DNA of 64,000 bases from Murinocardiopsis flavida (GTDB lineage: Bacteria; Actinomycetota; Actinomycetes; Streptosporangiales; Streptosporangiaceae), in contig NZ_PYGA01000009.1 of the NCBI RefSeq assembly GCF_003014485.1, positions 1 to 64,000 of the forward strand, in the 5' to 3' direction. Shown here piece by piece: positions 49,022-58,907 of this stretch. The stretch's first letter is position 1. Each line of letters opens with the position of its first letter. The position numbers were made by a program, and so were the translations under genes. A model generated the notes under the pieces. That model saw only the letters and a program-made list of their open reading frames with translations. It was not told the origin of the DNA and searched no databases.

Positions 49022-50767
49022 ATGCCGCAGGAAGTCAGCGCCGTCATCGCGCGGGAGCGGAACGCCCCGGTCGAGGTCACCACGATCGTCGTGCCCGACC
49101 CCGGTCCGGGTGAGGCGGTGGTGGCGGTGCAGGCGTGCGGGGTGTGCCACACCGACCTCCACTACCGCGAGGGCGGTATCAGCGACGAGTACCCGTTCCT
49201 GCTGGGGCACGAGGCGGCCGGGGTCGTGGAGTCCGTCGGCGAGGGCGTCACCGATGTGGCCCCGGGCGACTTCGTGGTGCTGAACTGGCGCGCGGTGTGC
49301 GGCACCTGCCGGGCGTGCGCGCGGGGGCGGCCCTGGTACTGCTTCGACACCCACAACGCGGCACAGAAGATGACCCTCCTCGACGGGACCGAGCTGACAC
49401 CGGCGCTCGGGATCGGCGCGTTCGCCGAGAAGACCCTCGTGGCGTCGGGCCAGTGCACCAAGGTCGATCCCCGGGCCGACCCCGCGGTGGCCGGGCTGCT
49501 CGGCTGCGGGATCATGGCCGGCCTGGGCGCCGCCATCAACACGGGCGGGGTCTCCCGCGGCGACTCCGTCGCCGTCATCGGCTGCGGCGGTGTGGGCGAC
49601 GCCGCGATCGCCGGGGCCGCGCTCGCGGGCGCGGGGCGCATCATCGCGGTCGACATCGACGACCGCAAGTTGCAGACCGCCCGCCGGTTCGGCGCCACCC
49701 ACACCGTCGACTCCAGCGGCACCGACCCCGTGGCCGCGATCCGCGAGCTCACGGGCGGCAACGGCGCCGATGTCGTCATCGAGGCCGTGGGCCGCCCCGA
49801 GACCTACGAGCAGGCGTTCTACGCGCGCGACCTCGCCGGCACCGTCGTACTCGTCGGGGTCCCCACTCCCGAGATGCGCATCGACCTCCCGCTACTGGAC
49901 GTCTTCGGCCGCGGCGGGTCGCTGAAGTCGTCGTGGTACGGCGACTGCCTGCCGTCGCGCGACTTCCCCATGCTCATCGACCTGTACTTGCAGGGCCGGC
50001 TGGACCTCGCCGGGTTCGTGACGGAGCGGATCCCGCTCGACGGCGTCGAGGAGGCGTTCGCCCGGATGCACCGCGGCGACGTCCTGCGCTCGGTCGTTGT
50101 CGACGCCGCGAACCGCACCGCGACCGACCCGCCCGTCGCGGGGGTCGAGTCGCTCGTCACCTCGGGCGTGTTCGCGCTCGACGGCGGCGAGTGGGAGGTC
50201 GACAACAACGTGTGGATCGTCGGCGACGACCGCCGCGCCATCGTCATCGACCCCGCGCACGACCACGAGGCGATCGCAAGGGCGCTGGGCGACCGCGAGC
50301 TCATGGCGATCGTGTGCACCCACGCCCACAACGACCACGTGAACGCCGCTGCGGCCCTGGCCGACCTCAGCGACGCGCCGGTGCCGATCATGCTGCATCC
50401 CGACGACGCCGTGCTGTGGCACCAGACCTACCCCGACAGGGAGCCCGACGGCCCCCTCGTCCACGGCGAGGTGCTCCAGGTCGGCGAGGTGGAGCTGAAG
50501 GTCCTGCACACCCCGGGCCACGCGCCGGGCGCCGTGTGCCTGTACGCCCCCAAGCTCGGCGTCGTGTTCAGCGGCGACACCCTTTTCCAGGGCGGCCCCG
50601 GCGCCACCGGGCGCTCCTACTCGGACTTCCCGACCATCATCGACTCGATCCGCGAGCACCTGCTGCCGCTGTCCGACGACACGGTGGTGTACACCGGCCA
50701 CGGGCCGGCCACGACCATCGGCGCGGAGCGGCCGCACCTGGCCGAGTGGATCGAGCGGGGCCACTGA
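49022..50767 (+). CDS. Fusion: S-(hydroxymethyl)mycothiol-type dehydrogenase + metallo-beta-lactamase-fold hydrolase
   Basis: 581 aa; ATG at 49022 with GAAGGAG 6 nt before it. Residues 1-360 form a zinc alcohol dehydrogenase of the MscR/AdhE2 class: catalytic zinc C42 and GHE 62-64, structural zinc C93, C96, C99, C107, NAD motif GCGGVGDAA at 188-196. After a ~18-residue linker, residues ~376-581 form an MBL-fold hydrolase with THAHNDH (433-439), H500, D519 and H560, all metal ligands. In related genomes the two are normally adjacent separate genes. Expected role: oxidation of the formaldehyde-mycothiol adduct followed by thioester hydrolysis. The hydrolase step is inferred. Confidence 0.9.
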   Translation: MPQEVSAVIARERNAPVEVTTIVVPDPGPGEAVVAVQACGVCHTDLHYREGGISDEYPFLLGHEAAGVVESVGEGVTDVAPGDFVVLNWRAVCGTCRACARGRPWYCFDTHNAAQKMTLLDGTELTPALGIGAFAEKTLVASGQCTKVDPRADPAVAGLLGCGIMAGLGAAINTGGVSRGDSVAVIGCGGVGDAAIAGAALAGAGRIIAVDIDDRKLQTARRFGATHTVDSSGTDPVAAIRELTGGNGADVVIEAVGRPETYEQAFYARDLAGTVVLVGVPTPEMRIDLPLLDVFGRGGSLKSSWYGDCLPSRDFPMLIDLYLQGRLDLAGFVTERIPLDGVEEAFARMHRGDVLRSVVVDAANRTATDPPVAGVESLVTSGVFALDGGEWEVDNNVWIVGDDRRAIVIDPAHDHEAIARALGDRELMAIVCTHAHNDHVNAAAALADLSDAPVPIMLHPDDAVLWHQTYPDREPDGPLVHGEVLQVGEVELKVLHTPGHAPGAVCLYAPKLGVVFSGDTLFQGGPGATGRSYSDFPTIIDSIREHLLPLSDDTVVYTGHGPATTIGAERPHLAEWIERGH

Positions 50768-50772
50768 GGCGC

Positions 50773-50819
50773 CCGCCCCGGGCCGGATCCGTGGCCCGTC
50801 CGCGGCCGGCCCGGGGCGG
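50773..50819. terminator. 14-bp hairpin between convergent genes
   Basis: Arms 50773-50786 and 50806-50819 (CCGCCCCGGGCCGG and its complement) pair around a 19-nt loop between the fusion gene and the histidine kinase gene; serves both directions. Confidence 0.75.
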
Positions 50820-50824
50820 CGCGT

Positions 50825-52111
50825 TCAGACCGGCCCGGTGGCGCGGGCGAGCCCGCCCGCGCCCAGGGGCAGGAACAGCGCGAAGGTGGTGGGCGCGCCC
50901 GAGACCAGTTCCACCCGGGCGCCCTCGGACTCCGCGATGTGGCGGGCCAGCGCCAGCCCCAGTCCGGTGCCGTTGCCGCCGGTGACCTCTCTGTCGAATA
51001 TCCGCCCCGAGAGCGCCTCGGGGATGCCCGGGCCCTCGTCGCGCACCTCGATGCGCACCGACTGCCCGGTCTCGACCCTGCGCACCGACACGATGCCGGC
51101 CCCGTGCTTGTGGGCGTTCTCCACGAGCGTCGCGAGGATCTGCGACAGGTCGGCGGGGACGGTCATCGCGCTGAGCCCCGCCTGACCGGTCAGGACGAGG
51201 TCGCGGCCCTCCTTGGTGAACATGGGGCGCCAGTCGGCGACGAACTGCGCCAGCACGACGTCGATGTCGATCGCCTCGACCTCGGGGTTCTGGCTCTTCC
51301 GCGCCCGGCCCAGCAGGTTCTCCACGATCTCGACCAGCCGCTCGGCCTGCGCGATCGCCGCGGCGCCCTCTTCGCGGACCACCTGCGGGTCGTCGGCCTC
51401 GGCGACGATCTCCTCCAAGCGCATCGACAGGGCGGTGAGAGGCGTCCGCAGCTGGTGGGACGCGTCGGTCGCGAAGTGCCGCTCGGTGGCGATGAGTCCC
51501 GCGATGCGTTCGGCGCTGCGGTCGAGGACCTCGGCCACCCGGTCGGCCTCGGGGATGCCGTAGCGGTGCCCCCACGGGGTGGCGACGCCCGACCCCAGGC
51601 GTTCGGCCGTCACGGCGAGGTCGACCAGCGGCAGTGTCAGGCGGCGCGCCTGGAGCATGGCCAGGCCCACCGCGACCCCGATGGCGAGGAGCGACAGCGA
51701 CGCGATGCCGCTCCACGCGTTGATGATGTTGTCGCGCACACCCCGTGTGTCGCGCCAGAGCGTGACCTTGACGCCCGACGGCGTCGCCGCCGTCGCCCGG
51801 AGGGTCGCCGTGCCGTCGGGGTCGTCGGGGTCGTAGGACCAGCCGCCGGCGCTGATGGTCTCCGGCTGGTCCGGCAGGGTGATCGCGATCCGCCGTTGCG
51901 GGTAGACGAGGGAGAAGTGGTCGACGTCGACCTTCCCGTCGCTGCTGAGCTGGGAGTCGACCTCGGCCCCGATGACCTCGGCCTCGCGCCGCAACTGGCT
52001 CACGTTGTCGTTGTAGACCGTCTGGTAGGCGAGCGCGCCGAGCGGCAGGCCGAGCAGCATCACCGCGATGATCGCCACCACCAGGGTGGAGAACAGCATC
52101 CGCCTGCGCAT
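50825..52111 (-). CDS. Sensor histidine kinase
   Basis: 428 aa. Two membrane helices (~7-30 and ~135-155) enclose a ~100-residue extracellular sensor region. A HAMP-like segment follows, then the HisKA box FATDASHQLRTPLTALSM (phospho-acceptor H219), N box LVENAHKHG, and G boxes RDEGPGIPE and GGNGTGLGLALA. It is 110 nt downstream of the response regulator gene on the same strand, forming a two-component system. The signal is unknown. Confidence 0.94.
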   Translation of the reverse strand: MRRRMLFSTLVVAIIAVMLLGLPLGALAYQTVYNDNVSQLRREAEVIGAEVDSQLSSDGKVDVDHFSLVYPQRRIAITLPDQPETISAGGWSYDPDDPDGTATLRATAATPSGVKVTLWRDTRGVRDNIINAWSGIASLSLLAIGVAVGLAMLQARRLTLPLVDLAVTAERLGSGVATPWGHRYGIPEADRVAEVLDRSAERIAGLIATERHFATDASHQLRTPLTALSMRLEEIVAEADDPQVVREEGAAAIAQAERLVEIVENLLGRARKSQNPEVEAIDIDVVLAQFVADWRPMFTKEGRDLVLTGQAGLSAMTVPADLSQILATLVENAHKHGAGIVSVRRVETGQSVRIEVRDEGPGIPEALSGRIFDREVTGGNGTGLGLALARHIAESEGARVELVSGAPTTFALFLPLGAGGLARATGPV

Positions 52112-52221
52112 GGATCCCCTCGTTCACGCGGCACCCGGAGTCCCTCCCTAGGGTGGCACGCCGAGGGGCGGGGGCCAGGGAGTATGTCGTGGATGTGGCC
52201 GCGACGACCCGCAGGCGCGGC

Positions 52222-52890
52222 CTAATCCCGTTCGAACCGGAAGCCCACGCCACGCACCGTGGTGATGTAGGAGGGCTGGTTGGCGTCGTCGCCGAGCTTG
52301 CGCCGCAGCCAGGAGATGTGCATGTCGAGCGTCTTGGTCGACCCCCACCAGTTGGTGTCCCACACCTCGCGCATGATCTGCTCGCGGGTGACGACCTTGC
52401 CGGCGTCGCGGACCAGCACCCGGAGCAGGTCGAACTCCTTGGTGGTGAGTTGCAGTTCGTGCTCGCCCAGCCAGGCGCGGCGCGAGTCGTTGTCGATGCG
52501 GACACCGTGCACCACGGGCACCTCGGCGCCGCCGCGGCGCAGCAGCGCCCGGACCCGGGCCAGGAGTTCGGCGAGGCGGAACGGTTTGGTGACGTAGTCG
52601 TCGGCGCCCGCGTCCAGACCGACAACAGTGTCGACCTCGTCGGCGCGGGCCGTGAGGATCAGTATCGGCGTGCCGTGGCCTTCGGCGCGCAGTCGGCGGG
52701 CGACCTCCAGGCCGTCCATTTCGGGCAGGCCGAGGTCCAAGACCATGAGGTCTATATCCCCGGCACGGGCACGGTCCAGGGTCTCCACGCCGTCGACGGT
52801 CACGTCGACCGAGTAGCCCTCGCGACGCAATGCGCGGGCGAGCGGCTCGGAGATCGAGGTGTCGTCTTCGGCCAGCAAAACGCAGGTCAT
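52222..52890 (-). CDS. OmpR-family response regulator
   Basis: 222 aa from the ATG at 52890. Receiver domain with acidic pair in LLAEDD, phospho-acceptor D52 (LDLGLPEMDG) and TKPF lysine. C-terminal winged helix (LTTKEFDLLRVLVRDAGKVVTREQIM, then TLDMHISWLRRKLG and VRGVGFRFE). TACGAT 7 nt before the ATG (52903-52898) and no SD point to a leaderless transcript. Partner of the kinase encoded downstream. Confidence 0.96.
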   Translation of the reverse strand: MTCVLLAEDDTSISEPLARALRREGYSVDVTVDGVETLDRARAGDIDLMVLDLGLPEMDGLEVARRLRAEGHGTPILILTARADEVDTVVGLDAGADDYVTKPFRLAELLARVRALLRRGGAEVPVVHGVRIDNDSRRAWLGEHELQLTTKEFDLLRVLVRDAGKVVTREQIMREVWDTNWWGSTKTLDMHISWLRRKLGDDANQPSYITTVRGVGFRFERD

Positions 52891-53084
52891 GGGCAAGATC
52901 GTATGTGGAGTCGCGAGGTTTTCCCTATTATGCGCGCCGCTTGACCAAGGGTTGGCCGAAAATGCGCGTGCACCATAACCGACAAAGCGCACCAAGCGGA
53001 ATCGGCGGCATTCTTTTCGTCCGCAATTGACGCTTTCATAGTCGCGGCGGGGAAAAGGCCGACGCGGTGGCACCGGTACCGCAT

Positions 53085-53609
53085 TCAGGCCCCGTGCGGT
53101 TGCCCGGTGTCGGCCGTGTCGCCGTCGGGGCGGGCCGGCGGCCCCTGCTCGGGAAACACCCACTTGCGGTAGGACCAGAAGCGGAACAGCGAGCCGAGCC
53201 CCACGCCGATGACGTTGCCCGCGAGGTTCAGGGCGAGCGGGCTGGTCAGCCCGAGCACCGATTCGGCCACCCACACGCACACGAGCTGGATCCCCAGCCC
53301 GACCCCGTTCAGCAGGAAGAACAGCACGTATTCGCGGCCGAGCCCGGTGCGGGCCCGGTGGCCGAACGTCCAGTACCGGTTGCCGAGGAACGCCACGACG
53401 GTGGCGCATAGGGTGCCCAGTGCCTGCCCGGCGAGGGGCGGCATGCCCAGGCCCCACCAGAACAGGTTGGTGGTCGCGAGCTGCACGGCGTAGGCCGCGG
53501 CCCCGACGGTCCCGAACTTCGCGAGCTCGTGGATGAGGTGCCGGAAGCGCTGGTAGAGCGCTCGGATGAGTCGCACGAGCCGTACCGATCCTTCGCATGG
53601 GGAGGTCAC
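53085..53609 (-). CDS. GtrA family membrane protein
   Basis: 174 aa from the GTG at 53609; GTG at 53576 is an alternative with GAAGGA 12 nt upstream. Four hydrophobic helices with the family motifs KFGTVGAAAYAVQL, ATVVAFLGNRYWTFG and the last-helix FRFWSYRKWVFPE. GtrA proteins are thought to carry lipid-linked sugars or assist glycosyl transfer across the membrane in envelope polysaccharide synthesis. Divergent from purK. Confidence 0.92.
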   Translation of the reverse strand: MTSPCEGSVRLVRLIRALYQRFRHLIHELAKFGTVGAAAYAVQLATTNLFWWGLGMPPLAGQALGTLCATVVAFLGNRYWTFGHRARTGLGREYVLFFLLNGVGLGIQLVCVWVAESVLGLTSPLALNLAGNVIGVGLGSLFRFWSYRKWVFPEQGPPARPDGDTADTGQPHGA

Positions 53610-53701
53610 TAGAATCCCTGGGGTGCCCCGTCGTCCGCAACCGCTGCGCGCGGCAGGGCCCCGCGACACCCCGGCATCCGCTGTGAATGAGTTGAGGAAC
53701 T

Positions 53702-54868
53702 GTGAGCGAGCGTAATCAACCGGCGCCCTCCGTCGGCATCATCGGAGGGGGCCAGTTGGCCCGCATGGCGCAGCAGGCCGCGATCCCACTCGGCGTGGAC
53801 CTCCGGGTCTTCGCGAAGTCGGGGACCGAGAGCGCCGCGCTCGTCAGCGCGGGGGTGCGGCTCGGCGACGAGCGGAGCGTCGGCGACCTCACCGACTTCG
53901 CCAAGACCTGCGACGTCCTGACATTCGACCACGAGCACGTGCCCCAGCCGGTGCTCCGCGCGCTGGTCGACTCCGGCGCGGCCGTGCGCCCCGGCCCCGA
54001 CGCGCTGCGCTACGCCCAGGACAAGCTGCTGATGCGGCGCCGCGCCGAAGAGCTCGGCGCGCCGTGCCCGCGCTGGCGCGAACTCCCCGCCGGGCCGGAC
54101 GCCGCGGCGGAGCTCGCCGCGTTCGCCGCCGAAACGGGGTGGCCGGTCGTGCTGAAGGCCGCGCGCGGCGGCTACGACGGCAAGGGCGTGTGGGTCGCCG
54201 ACGGCCCCGACTCCGCCGCCGAGGTCATCCGCGGCGCGGCGGCGGCCGACGTCCCCCTGCTGGTCGAGGAGCGGGTCGGATTCACCCGCGAGTTGGCGGT
54301 CCAGGTCGCCCGCTCGCCCTACGGGCAGGTCGCCGCCTACCCGGTCGTGGAGACCGTGCAGCGCGACGGCATCTGCCACGAGGTCCTCGCGCCCGCTCCG
54401 GGCCTCGACGACGACACCGCGGTCGCGGCGCAGCGCCTCGCCATCGACATCGCCCACGAGCTGGACGTGGTCGGCATGCTCGCGGTGGAACTGTTCGAGA
54501 CCCCGGGCGGGGTGCTCGTCAACGAGCTGGCCATGCGCCCGCACAACAGCGGGCACTGGAGCATGGACGGCGCCGTCACCGGCCAGTTCGAGCAGCACCT
54601 GCGCGCCGTGCTGGACCTGCCCCTCGGCTCGCCGCGCACCACCGCACCGGCCACCGTCATGGCGAACGTGCTCGGCGGTACCGACCCCGACGTGTTCTCT
54701 CGGTACATTCATGTCATGGCCAAGGACCCCGAGCTGAAGGTGCACTTCTACGGCAAGGAGGTCCGCCCCGGCCGCAAGATCGGGCACGTCACCGTGTCAG
54801 GCGACGACCACCGCGACCTGCTCGCCCGCGCACGCGACGCGGCGGCCTACCTCAAGGGAGACCTCTGA
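53702..54868 (+). CDS. purK: 5-(carboxyamino)imidazole ribonucleotide synthase
   Basis: 388 aa, GTG start with GAGGAA upstream. ATP-grasp enzyme converting AIR + HCO3- to N5-[22 protein letters not shown] at the N-terminus, [16 protein letters not shown] as the ATP loop, and [13 protein letters not shown] in the active site. Overlaps purE in TGATG, so the two are coupled. Confidence 0.97.
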   Translation: MSERNQPAPSVGIIGGGQLARMAQQAAIPLGVDLRVFAKSGTESAALVSAGVRLGDERSVGDLTDFAKTCDVLTFDHEHVPQPVLRALVDSGAAVRPGPDALRYAQDKLLMRRRAEELGAPCPRWRELPAGPDAAAELAAFAAETGWPVVLKAARGGYDGKGVWVADGPDSAAEVIRGAAAADVPLLVEERVGFTRELAVQVARSPYGQVAAYPVVETVQRDGICHEVLAPAPGLDDDTAVAAQRLAIDIAHELDVVGMLAVELFETPGGVLVNELAMRPHNSGHWSMDGAVTGQFEQHLRAVLDLPLGSPRTTAPATVMANVLGGTDPDVFSRYIHVMAKDPELKVHFYGKEVRPGRKIGHVTVSGDDHRDLLARARDAAAYLKGDL

Positions 54869-55410
54869 TGACCAGCGCCAAGGACGCGGCCCCCGTGGTC
54901 GGCGTCGTCATGGGCAGCGACTCCGACTGGCCGGTGCTGAAGGACGCCGCCGCGGCACTGGACGAGTTCGGGGTCCCCTACGAGGCCGAGGTCGTCTCGG
55001 CGCACCGGATGCCGCACGAGATGATCGCCTACGGCGAGGGCGCTGCGGCGCGCGGCCTGAAGGCCGTCATCGCGGGCGCCGGGGGAGCGGCCCACCTGCC
55101 GGGCATGCTCGCCTCCGTGACCCCGCTCCCGGTGATCGGCGTGCCGGTCCCGCTGAAGTACCTCGACGGCATGGACTCCCTGCTGTCGATCGTGCAGATG
55201 CCGTCGGGGGTGCCCGTGGCGACCGTCGCCATCGGCGCGGCCCGCAACGCCGGACTGCTCGCGGTGCGCATGCTCGCGGCGCACGACCCGGAACTGAGCG
55301 AGCGCATGACGGAGTTCCAGGAGGAGCTCACCAAGCACGCCCAGGCCAAGGGCGAGCGGCTGCGCCGCCAGACCTCGGCGGATTCGGGCGGTGTGGGGTT
55401 CGGCCGGTAG
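54868..55410 (+). CDS. purE: N5-carboxyaminoimidazole ribonucleotide mutase
   Basis: 180 aa. ATG at 54868 overlapping the purK stop; AAGGGAG stands 7 nt before it. Class I PurE with [12 protein letters not shown] (phosphate site), SAHRMPHEM with the catalytic His, and [12 protein letters not shown]. Converts N5-CAIR to CAIR, completing the step begun by PurK. Confidence 0.97.
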   Translation: MTSAKDAAPVVGVVMGSDSDWPVLKDAAAALDEFGVPYEAEVVSAHRMPHEMIAYGEGAAARGLKAVIAGAGGAAHLPGMLASVTPLPVIGVPVPLKYLDGMDSLLSIVQMPSGVPVATVAIGAARNAGLLAVRMLAAHDPELSERMTEFQEELTKHAQAKGERLRRQTSADSGGVGFGR

Positions 55411-55422
55411 CGGCGCCGCGCC

Positions 55423-56013
55423 CTATCGGGCCCAGCGGGCCCAGGCCGCGACGGGCACCTGGTCGACGACGTCGTTCAGCGCGGTGAGCTTCGCCTCGAT
55501 ACCCTCGGGGCCGCCGTCGGCGCCGGTGCAGATGAGTTCGTTCTCGTCGATGATGATGCGCCGGAACCCGTGCCTGCTGATCGCCGCGCTCACCGCCTCC
55601 GAGAGGAGCTCGAGCGCGAAGTGCGGCTCGGGGCTCTCGGCGTAGATGTCGGAGCCGCCGTCGTTCTCGGTGATCTCCAGGTAGGGCATGTGCGCCGGCA
55701 GCGCCACCGTCCACACGGGCAGGATCTGCCACTGGCCGTCAGTGCCGCTGCGGTGGACGTAGTCGAACATCCGGAACGGCCGCCGCTGGTGGCGCCCCGT
55801 CACCTCGTTGTGGACGCGCCCCAGCGGCCCCGGCGGCAGCGCTGTACGCGGCCAGCCCTGGATGGCGCGCTGGTGCTCTGGGGCGAAACCCCAGCCGTGC
55901 TCGACGGCAATGGCGCGCCGCTCGGCACGCCGCTGCTGGTCGAAGGGGGGTGCGGAGCCCGCGGCGGAGGGTGCGCCGCGCTGGGAGCGAGAAAGGAATC
56001 GCGGACGTCGCAT
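55423..56013 (-). CDS. Conserved hypothetical protein
   Basis: 196 aa, ATG at 56013 with AAAGG 5 nt upstream. No signal peptide or clear membrane helix. The middle part (LGRVHNEVTGRHQRRPFRMFDYVHRSG) resembles the GxxRNxVxGxxxGRPFxxFDY pattern seen in actinobacterial proteins of unknown function; the C-terminal third is acidic. Convergent with purE, with only 12 nt between stop codons. Confidence 0.75.
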   Translation of the reverse strand: MRRPRFLSRSQRGAPSAAGSAPPFDQQRRAERRAIAVEHGWGFAPEHQRAIQGWPRTALPPGPLGRVHNEVTGRHQRRPFRMFDYVHRSGTDGQWQILPVWTVALPAHMPYLEITENDGGSDIYAESPEPHFALELLSEAVSAAISRHGFRRIIIDENELICTGADGGPEGIEAKLTALNDVVDQVPVAAWARWAR

Positions 56014-56087
56014 GTCTGCCTTTCTACCCCCGCCGCCCGCGCCTCACGCGCCGGGGGCCCGGGTCCGGCGCCGCGCCGCGGGAGGGG

Positions 56088-56514
56088 TCAGCCCAGCAGC
56101 CGCGGCCACTCGATCGCCGGGCAGCGGTCCATGACCATCGTCCGGCCGGCGGCGCGCACGCGTTCGGTCGCCGCGTGGTCGACGACGTCCAGTTGGAACC
56201 ACACGGCCCGCACCTCGGGGCGGGCCAGCGCCTCGTCGGCGACGCCCCCGGCGTCGGGCCGAGCGGCGGAACACGTCGACCACGTCGACGTCGAACGGGA
56301 TGTCGGCCAGCGAGGCATAGCCCGGCTCGCCGTGCACGGTCGCGGCGGAGGGGTGCACGGGGACGACGCGCTTGCCCTTCGACCGGAGGAACAGCGCGAC
56401 CCCGTACGCCGCCCGCGCGGGATTGTCGCCCAGGCCGACCACGGCCCACACGTCGTTGTCGGCGAGGACCCGCCGGACGGTGTCGTCGTCGGGGCCGCGC
56501 TCGCCGCCGCTCAC
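56088..56514 (-). pseudogene. CoA-binding domain protein (YccU type), frameshifted
   Basis: The GTG at 56514 overlaps the UDP-glucose dehydrogenase stop in GTGA. Frame 1 gives a good N-terminal CoA-binding fold (WAVVGLGDNPARAAYGVALFLRSKG, VHPSAATVHGEPGYASLADIP, DVVDVFRRS) and then becomes Arg-rich nonsense. The next part continues in another frame (PDAGGVADEALARPEVRAVWFQ, then AAGRTMVMDRCPAIEWP, stop at 56088). One extra base near 56258-56262 accounts for it. Either a recently broken gene or a sequencing error; without it the protein would be about 141 aa, a normal size for this family. Confidence 0.8.
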
Positions 56515-57842
56515 GGTCGGCCCAGCGCGCGGTAGACCCAGCCGCGCGCCCTCCAGCGCTCGGGGTCGAGGGCGTTGCGGCCGTCGACGATCCGCGGCTC
56601 CTGCACGACCTTCGCCAGTTCGTCGGGGTCGGCGTCGCGGAACTCGCTCCACTCGGTGAGCAGCAGGACGACCTCGGCGTCCCGTACGGCCTCCAGCATG
56701 GAGTTCGCGAAGTTCAGGCCGGGGTGCGCCCTGCGGGCGTTGGCGAGGGCCTCCGGGTCGTACACGGTGACCCGCGCGCCCAGCGAGCTGATGGTCGCGG
56801 CGACGTCGAGCGCGGGGGAGTCGCGGATGTCGTCGGAGTTGGGTTTGAACGCGGCCCCGAGTACCCCGACGGTCCGCCCGTCGAAGCTGCCGCCGATGAG
56901 GCTCCTGGCGATGTCGGTCGTGCGGGCGCGCCGCCGCTGGTTGATGGCGTCGACCTCGCGCAGGAACGACAGGGCCGGTTCGACCCCCAGTTCGTCGGCG
57001 CGCGCCATGAACGCGCGGATGTCCTTGGGCAGGCAGCCGCCGCCGAAGCCCAGACCGGGGCCGAGGAACTTGCCGCCGATCCGGTCGTCGAAGGACAGCG
57101 CCTCGGCGAGCTTGATGACATCGGCGCCCGCGGCCTCCGACACCTCGGCCATGGCGTTGATGAAGGAGATCTTGGTGGCGAGGAACGCGTTCGCCGACAC
57201 CTTCACCAGTTCGGCGGTCTGGAGGTCGGTGACCAGGAACGGGATGCCGTCTTCGAGCTGCCGCGCCGACGCCGCCCGCATGACGGCCTCGACCCGCGGG
57301 GAGTCGGTGCCGATGACGATCCGGTTGGGGTTGAGGGTGTCCTGCACCCCGAACCCCTCGCGCAGGAACTCGGGGCTCCACCCCAGTTCGACGTCTGCCC
57401 CGGCCGGGGCGAGCGCGCTCAGCCGCGCGGCGGCCTTGGCGGCGGTGCCCACGGGGACGGTGGACTTGCCGATGACCACGGACGGGCGGGTGAGGAGCGG
57501 GGCGAGGCTGTCGATCGCGGCGTGCACGTAGGTGAGGTCGGCGGCACCGGAGTCGTCGCGCTGCGGGGTGCCGACGCAGATGAAGTGGACGTCGGCGAAC
57601 TCGGCGACCTCGGTGTAGTCCGTGGTGAACCGCAGCCGGCCCGTTGCGAGGTTGCGGGTCAGGACCTCTTCGAGCCCTGGCTCGTAGAACGGCACCCGGC
57701 CGGCGGAAAGGGCGTCGATCTTGGCTTGGTCGACGTCGATCCCGAGCACGTCGAAGCCGAGTTCGGCCATGCAGGCGGCGTGCGTGGCGCCCAGGTATCC
57801 GGTACCGATCACCGAGATCCTGAGACGCTGTTGTGCGACCAA
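56511..57842 (-). CDS. UDP-glucose 6-dehydrogenase
   Basis: 443 aa. TTG start at 57842 with AAGGA 7 nt upstream; no other start is in frame nearby. NAD-binding SVIGTGYLGATHA, VGTPQ loop, ELVKVSANAFLATKISFIN, and the catalytic cysteine C270 in GFGGGCLPKD. Oxidises UDP-glucose to UDP-glucuronate, a precursor of envelope polysaccharide sugars. Followed by the overlapping CoA-binding pseudogene; a 13-bp hairpin lies upstream (57937-57965). Confidence 0.95.
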   Translation of the reverse strand: MVAQQRLRISVIGTGYLGATHAACMAELGFDVLGIDVDQAKIDALSAGRVPFYEPGLEEVLTRNLATGRLRFTTDYTEVAEFADVHFICVGTPQRDDSGAADLTYVHAAIDSLAPLLTRPSVVIGKSTVPVGTAAKAAARLSALAPAGADVELGWSPEFLREGFGVQDTLNPNRIVIGTDSPRVEAVMRAASARQLEDGIPFLVTDLQTAELVKVSANAFLATKISFINAMAEVSEAAGADVIKLAEALSFDDRIGGKFLGPGLGFGGGCLPKDIRAFMARADELGVEPALSFLREVDAINQRRRARTTDIARSLIGGSFDGRTVGVLGAAFKPNSDDIRDSPALDVAATISSLGARVTVYDPEALANARRAHPGLNFANSMLEAVRDAEVVLLLTEWSEFRDADPDELAKVVQEPRIVDGRNALDPERWRARGWVYRALGRP

Positions 57843-58289
57843 TGGTTCGTCCTTCCTTAAACCGGCCCCGGAATGCTACCGGCCGGTCGGCACCGGTCCG
57901 GATGGGGTGCCGGTCGCGGGCGCTGCCTGATCGTCGCCGCCGCCCGGTCGGGGACCGGGCGGCGGTCGCGTATCCGTTCCGTCGGCGGCAACGGCCTTGG
58001 TGCGCCGGGACGGGTCGGAGTGCTGCGGGCAGGTCCGGGCCGACGCCGATGTCGGCCCCCTGGGGTGCTCCTCGGCCCGGCCGCGTGCGCCGCCCTGGCG
58101 GGTGTCCGAGCACCACTCCCTGGTTAACACATTGCCGATTCGGGGCCCAACGCAACCTCGAATCGGCCCAAAAGAACGGATTGCCCGCCGGGCCGGCCGG
58201 TGCGTGACCGGTGCCGTTGTGCGCCAGCAGTGTGGCACCCCGCTGTCGCGCCGTCGACCTGCGGTGGGCCGGTGCGGCGGCGCGCGGGG
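57843..58289. other. Intergenic region with two hairpins
   Basis: About 450 bp with no credible gene. Holds the 13-bp hairpin at 57937-57965 and an inverted repeat CCGATTCG/CGAATCGG (58135-58142 and 58159-58166) in an AT-richer patch (TTAACACATTG near 58124-58134), which is a candidate regulatory site. The transcription unit it serves is unclear: the gene ending at 58290 and UDP-glucose dehydrogenase both read on the minus strand. Confidence 0.4.
57937..57965 (-). terminator. 13-bp GC-rich hairpin
   Basis: CCGCCGCCCGGTC (57937-57949) pairs with 57953-57965 around GGG. It lies between two minus-strand genes, 325 nt beyond the membrane protein gene stop at 58290. Confidence 0.6.
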
Positions 58290-58907
58290 TCAGCCCTTCG
58301 GCTGGTAGCCCCCTGCGCGCCGCTCGAACGGCGTGGTGGTACCGGCGGCGCGCGCCTCGTCGTCGGGGACGGTGTCGTGGCCCGCGGGTTCGCCCGGGTC
58401 GGGGTTCCAGCCGCGCGCCGGGGTGACGGAGCGGGGCTCCTCGTAGGCCGGCTCGTAGGGCGCGGGGACGTACGGGGACGCCAGCACACCGTTGTCGACG
58501 GCGGGCCGCCGCCACCGCGACGGCGGGAACCCCGCGAACAGCAGCAGCGTGCCCAGCGCCAGTGTGAGCGGCAGCCCCGGCCCGAGCACGCCGAACACGG
58601 CGCCCGGCCGGAGGAGGGCCGGCAGCAGCGGTTCGAGGGACGCGAGGTGGGCCAGCGGCCACACGCAGCAGGTCAGCAGCGCCGTCCCGCTGATGAACGA
58701 CGCCAGCGGCGAGATGCGGGTGGCGGCGAGGGCGCCGCCGAGCAGCCCGGCGCCGACCACCGCGGCCCCCGCGGTGAGGAGCGCCCCGTTGCCGAGGTCG
58801 GGGGACTCCAGCAGCGGTCGGAGCCGCTCCACGGGCCAGGTGGTGCCCGCCCAGAGCAGCGGGGCGGCGAGCAGGCCGACCAGCAGCCCGATCAAGTGGC
58901 GGAACAC
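58290..58907 (-). CDS. Four-helix membrane protein
   Basis: 205 aa; GTG at 58907 with GGAGG 5 nt before it. Helices near residues 3-21, 42-62, 68-88 and 103-126, followed by an 80-residue Pro/Glu-rich cytoplasmic tail. No catalytic motif or named family was recognised. Last chromosomal gene before the integrated element. Confidence 0.75.
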   Translation of the reverse strand: MFRHLIGLLVGLLAAPLLWAGTTWPVERLRPLLESPDLGNGALLTAGAAVVGAGLLGGALAATRISPLASFISGTALLTCCVWPLAHLASLEPLLPALLRPGAVFGVLGPGLPLTLALGTLLLFAGFPPSRWRRPAVDNGVLASPYVPAPYEPAYEEPRSVTPARGWNPDPGEPAGHDTVPDDEARAAGTTTPFERRAGGYQPKG

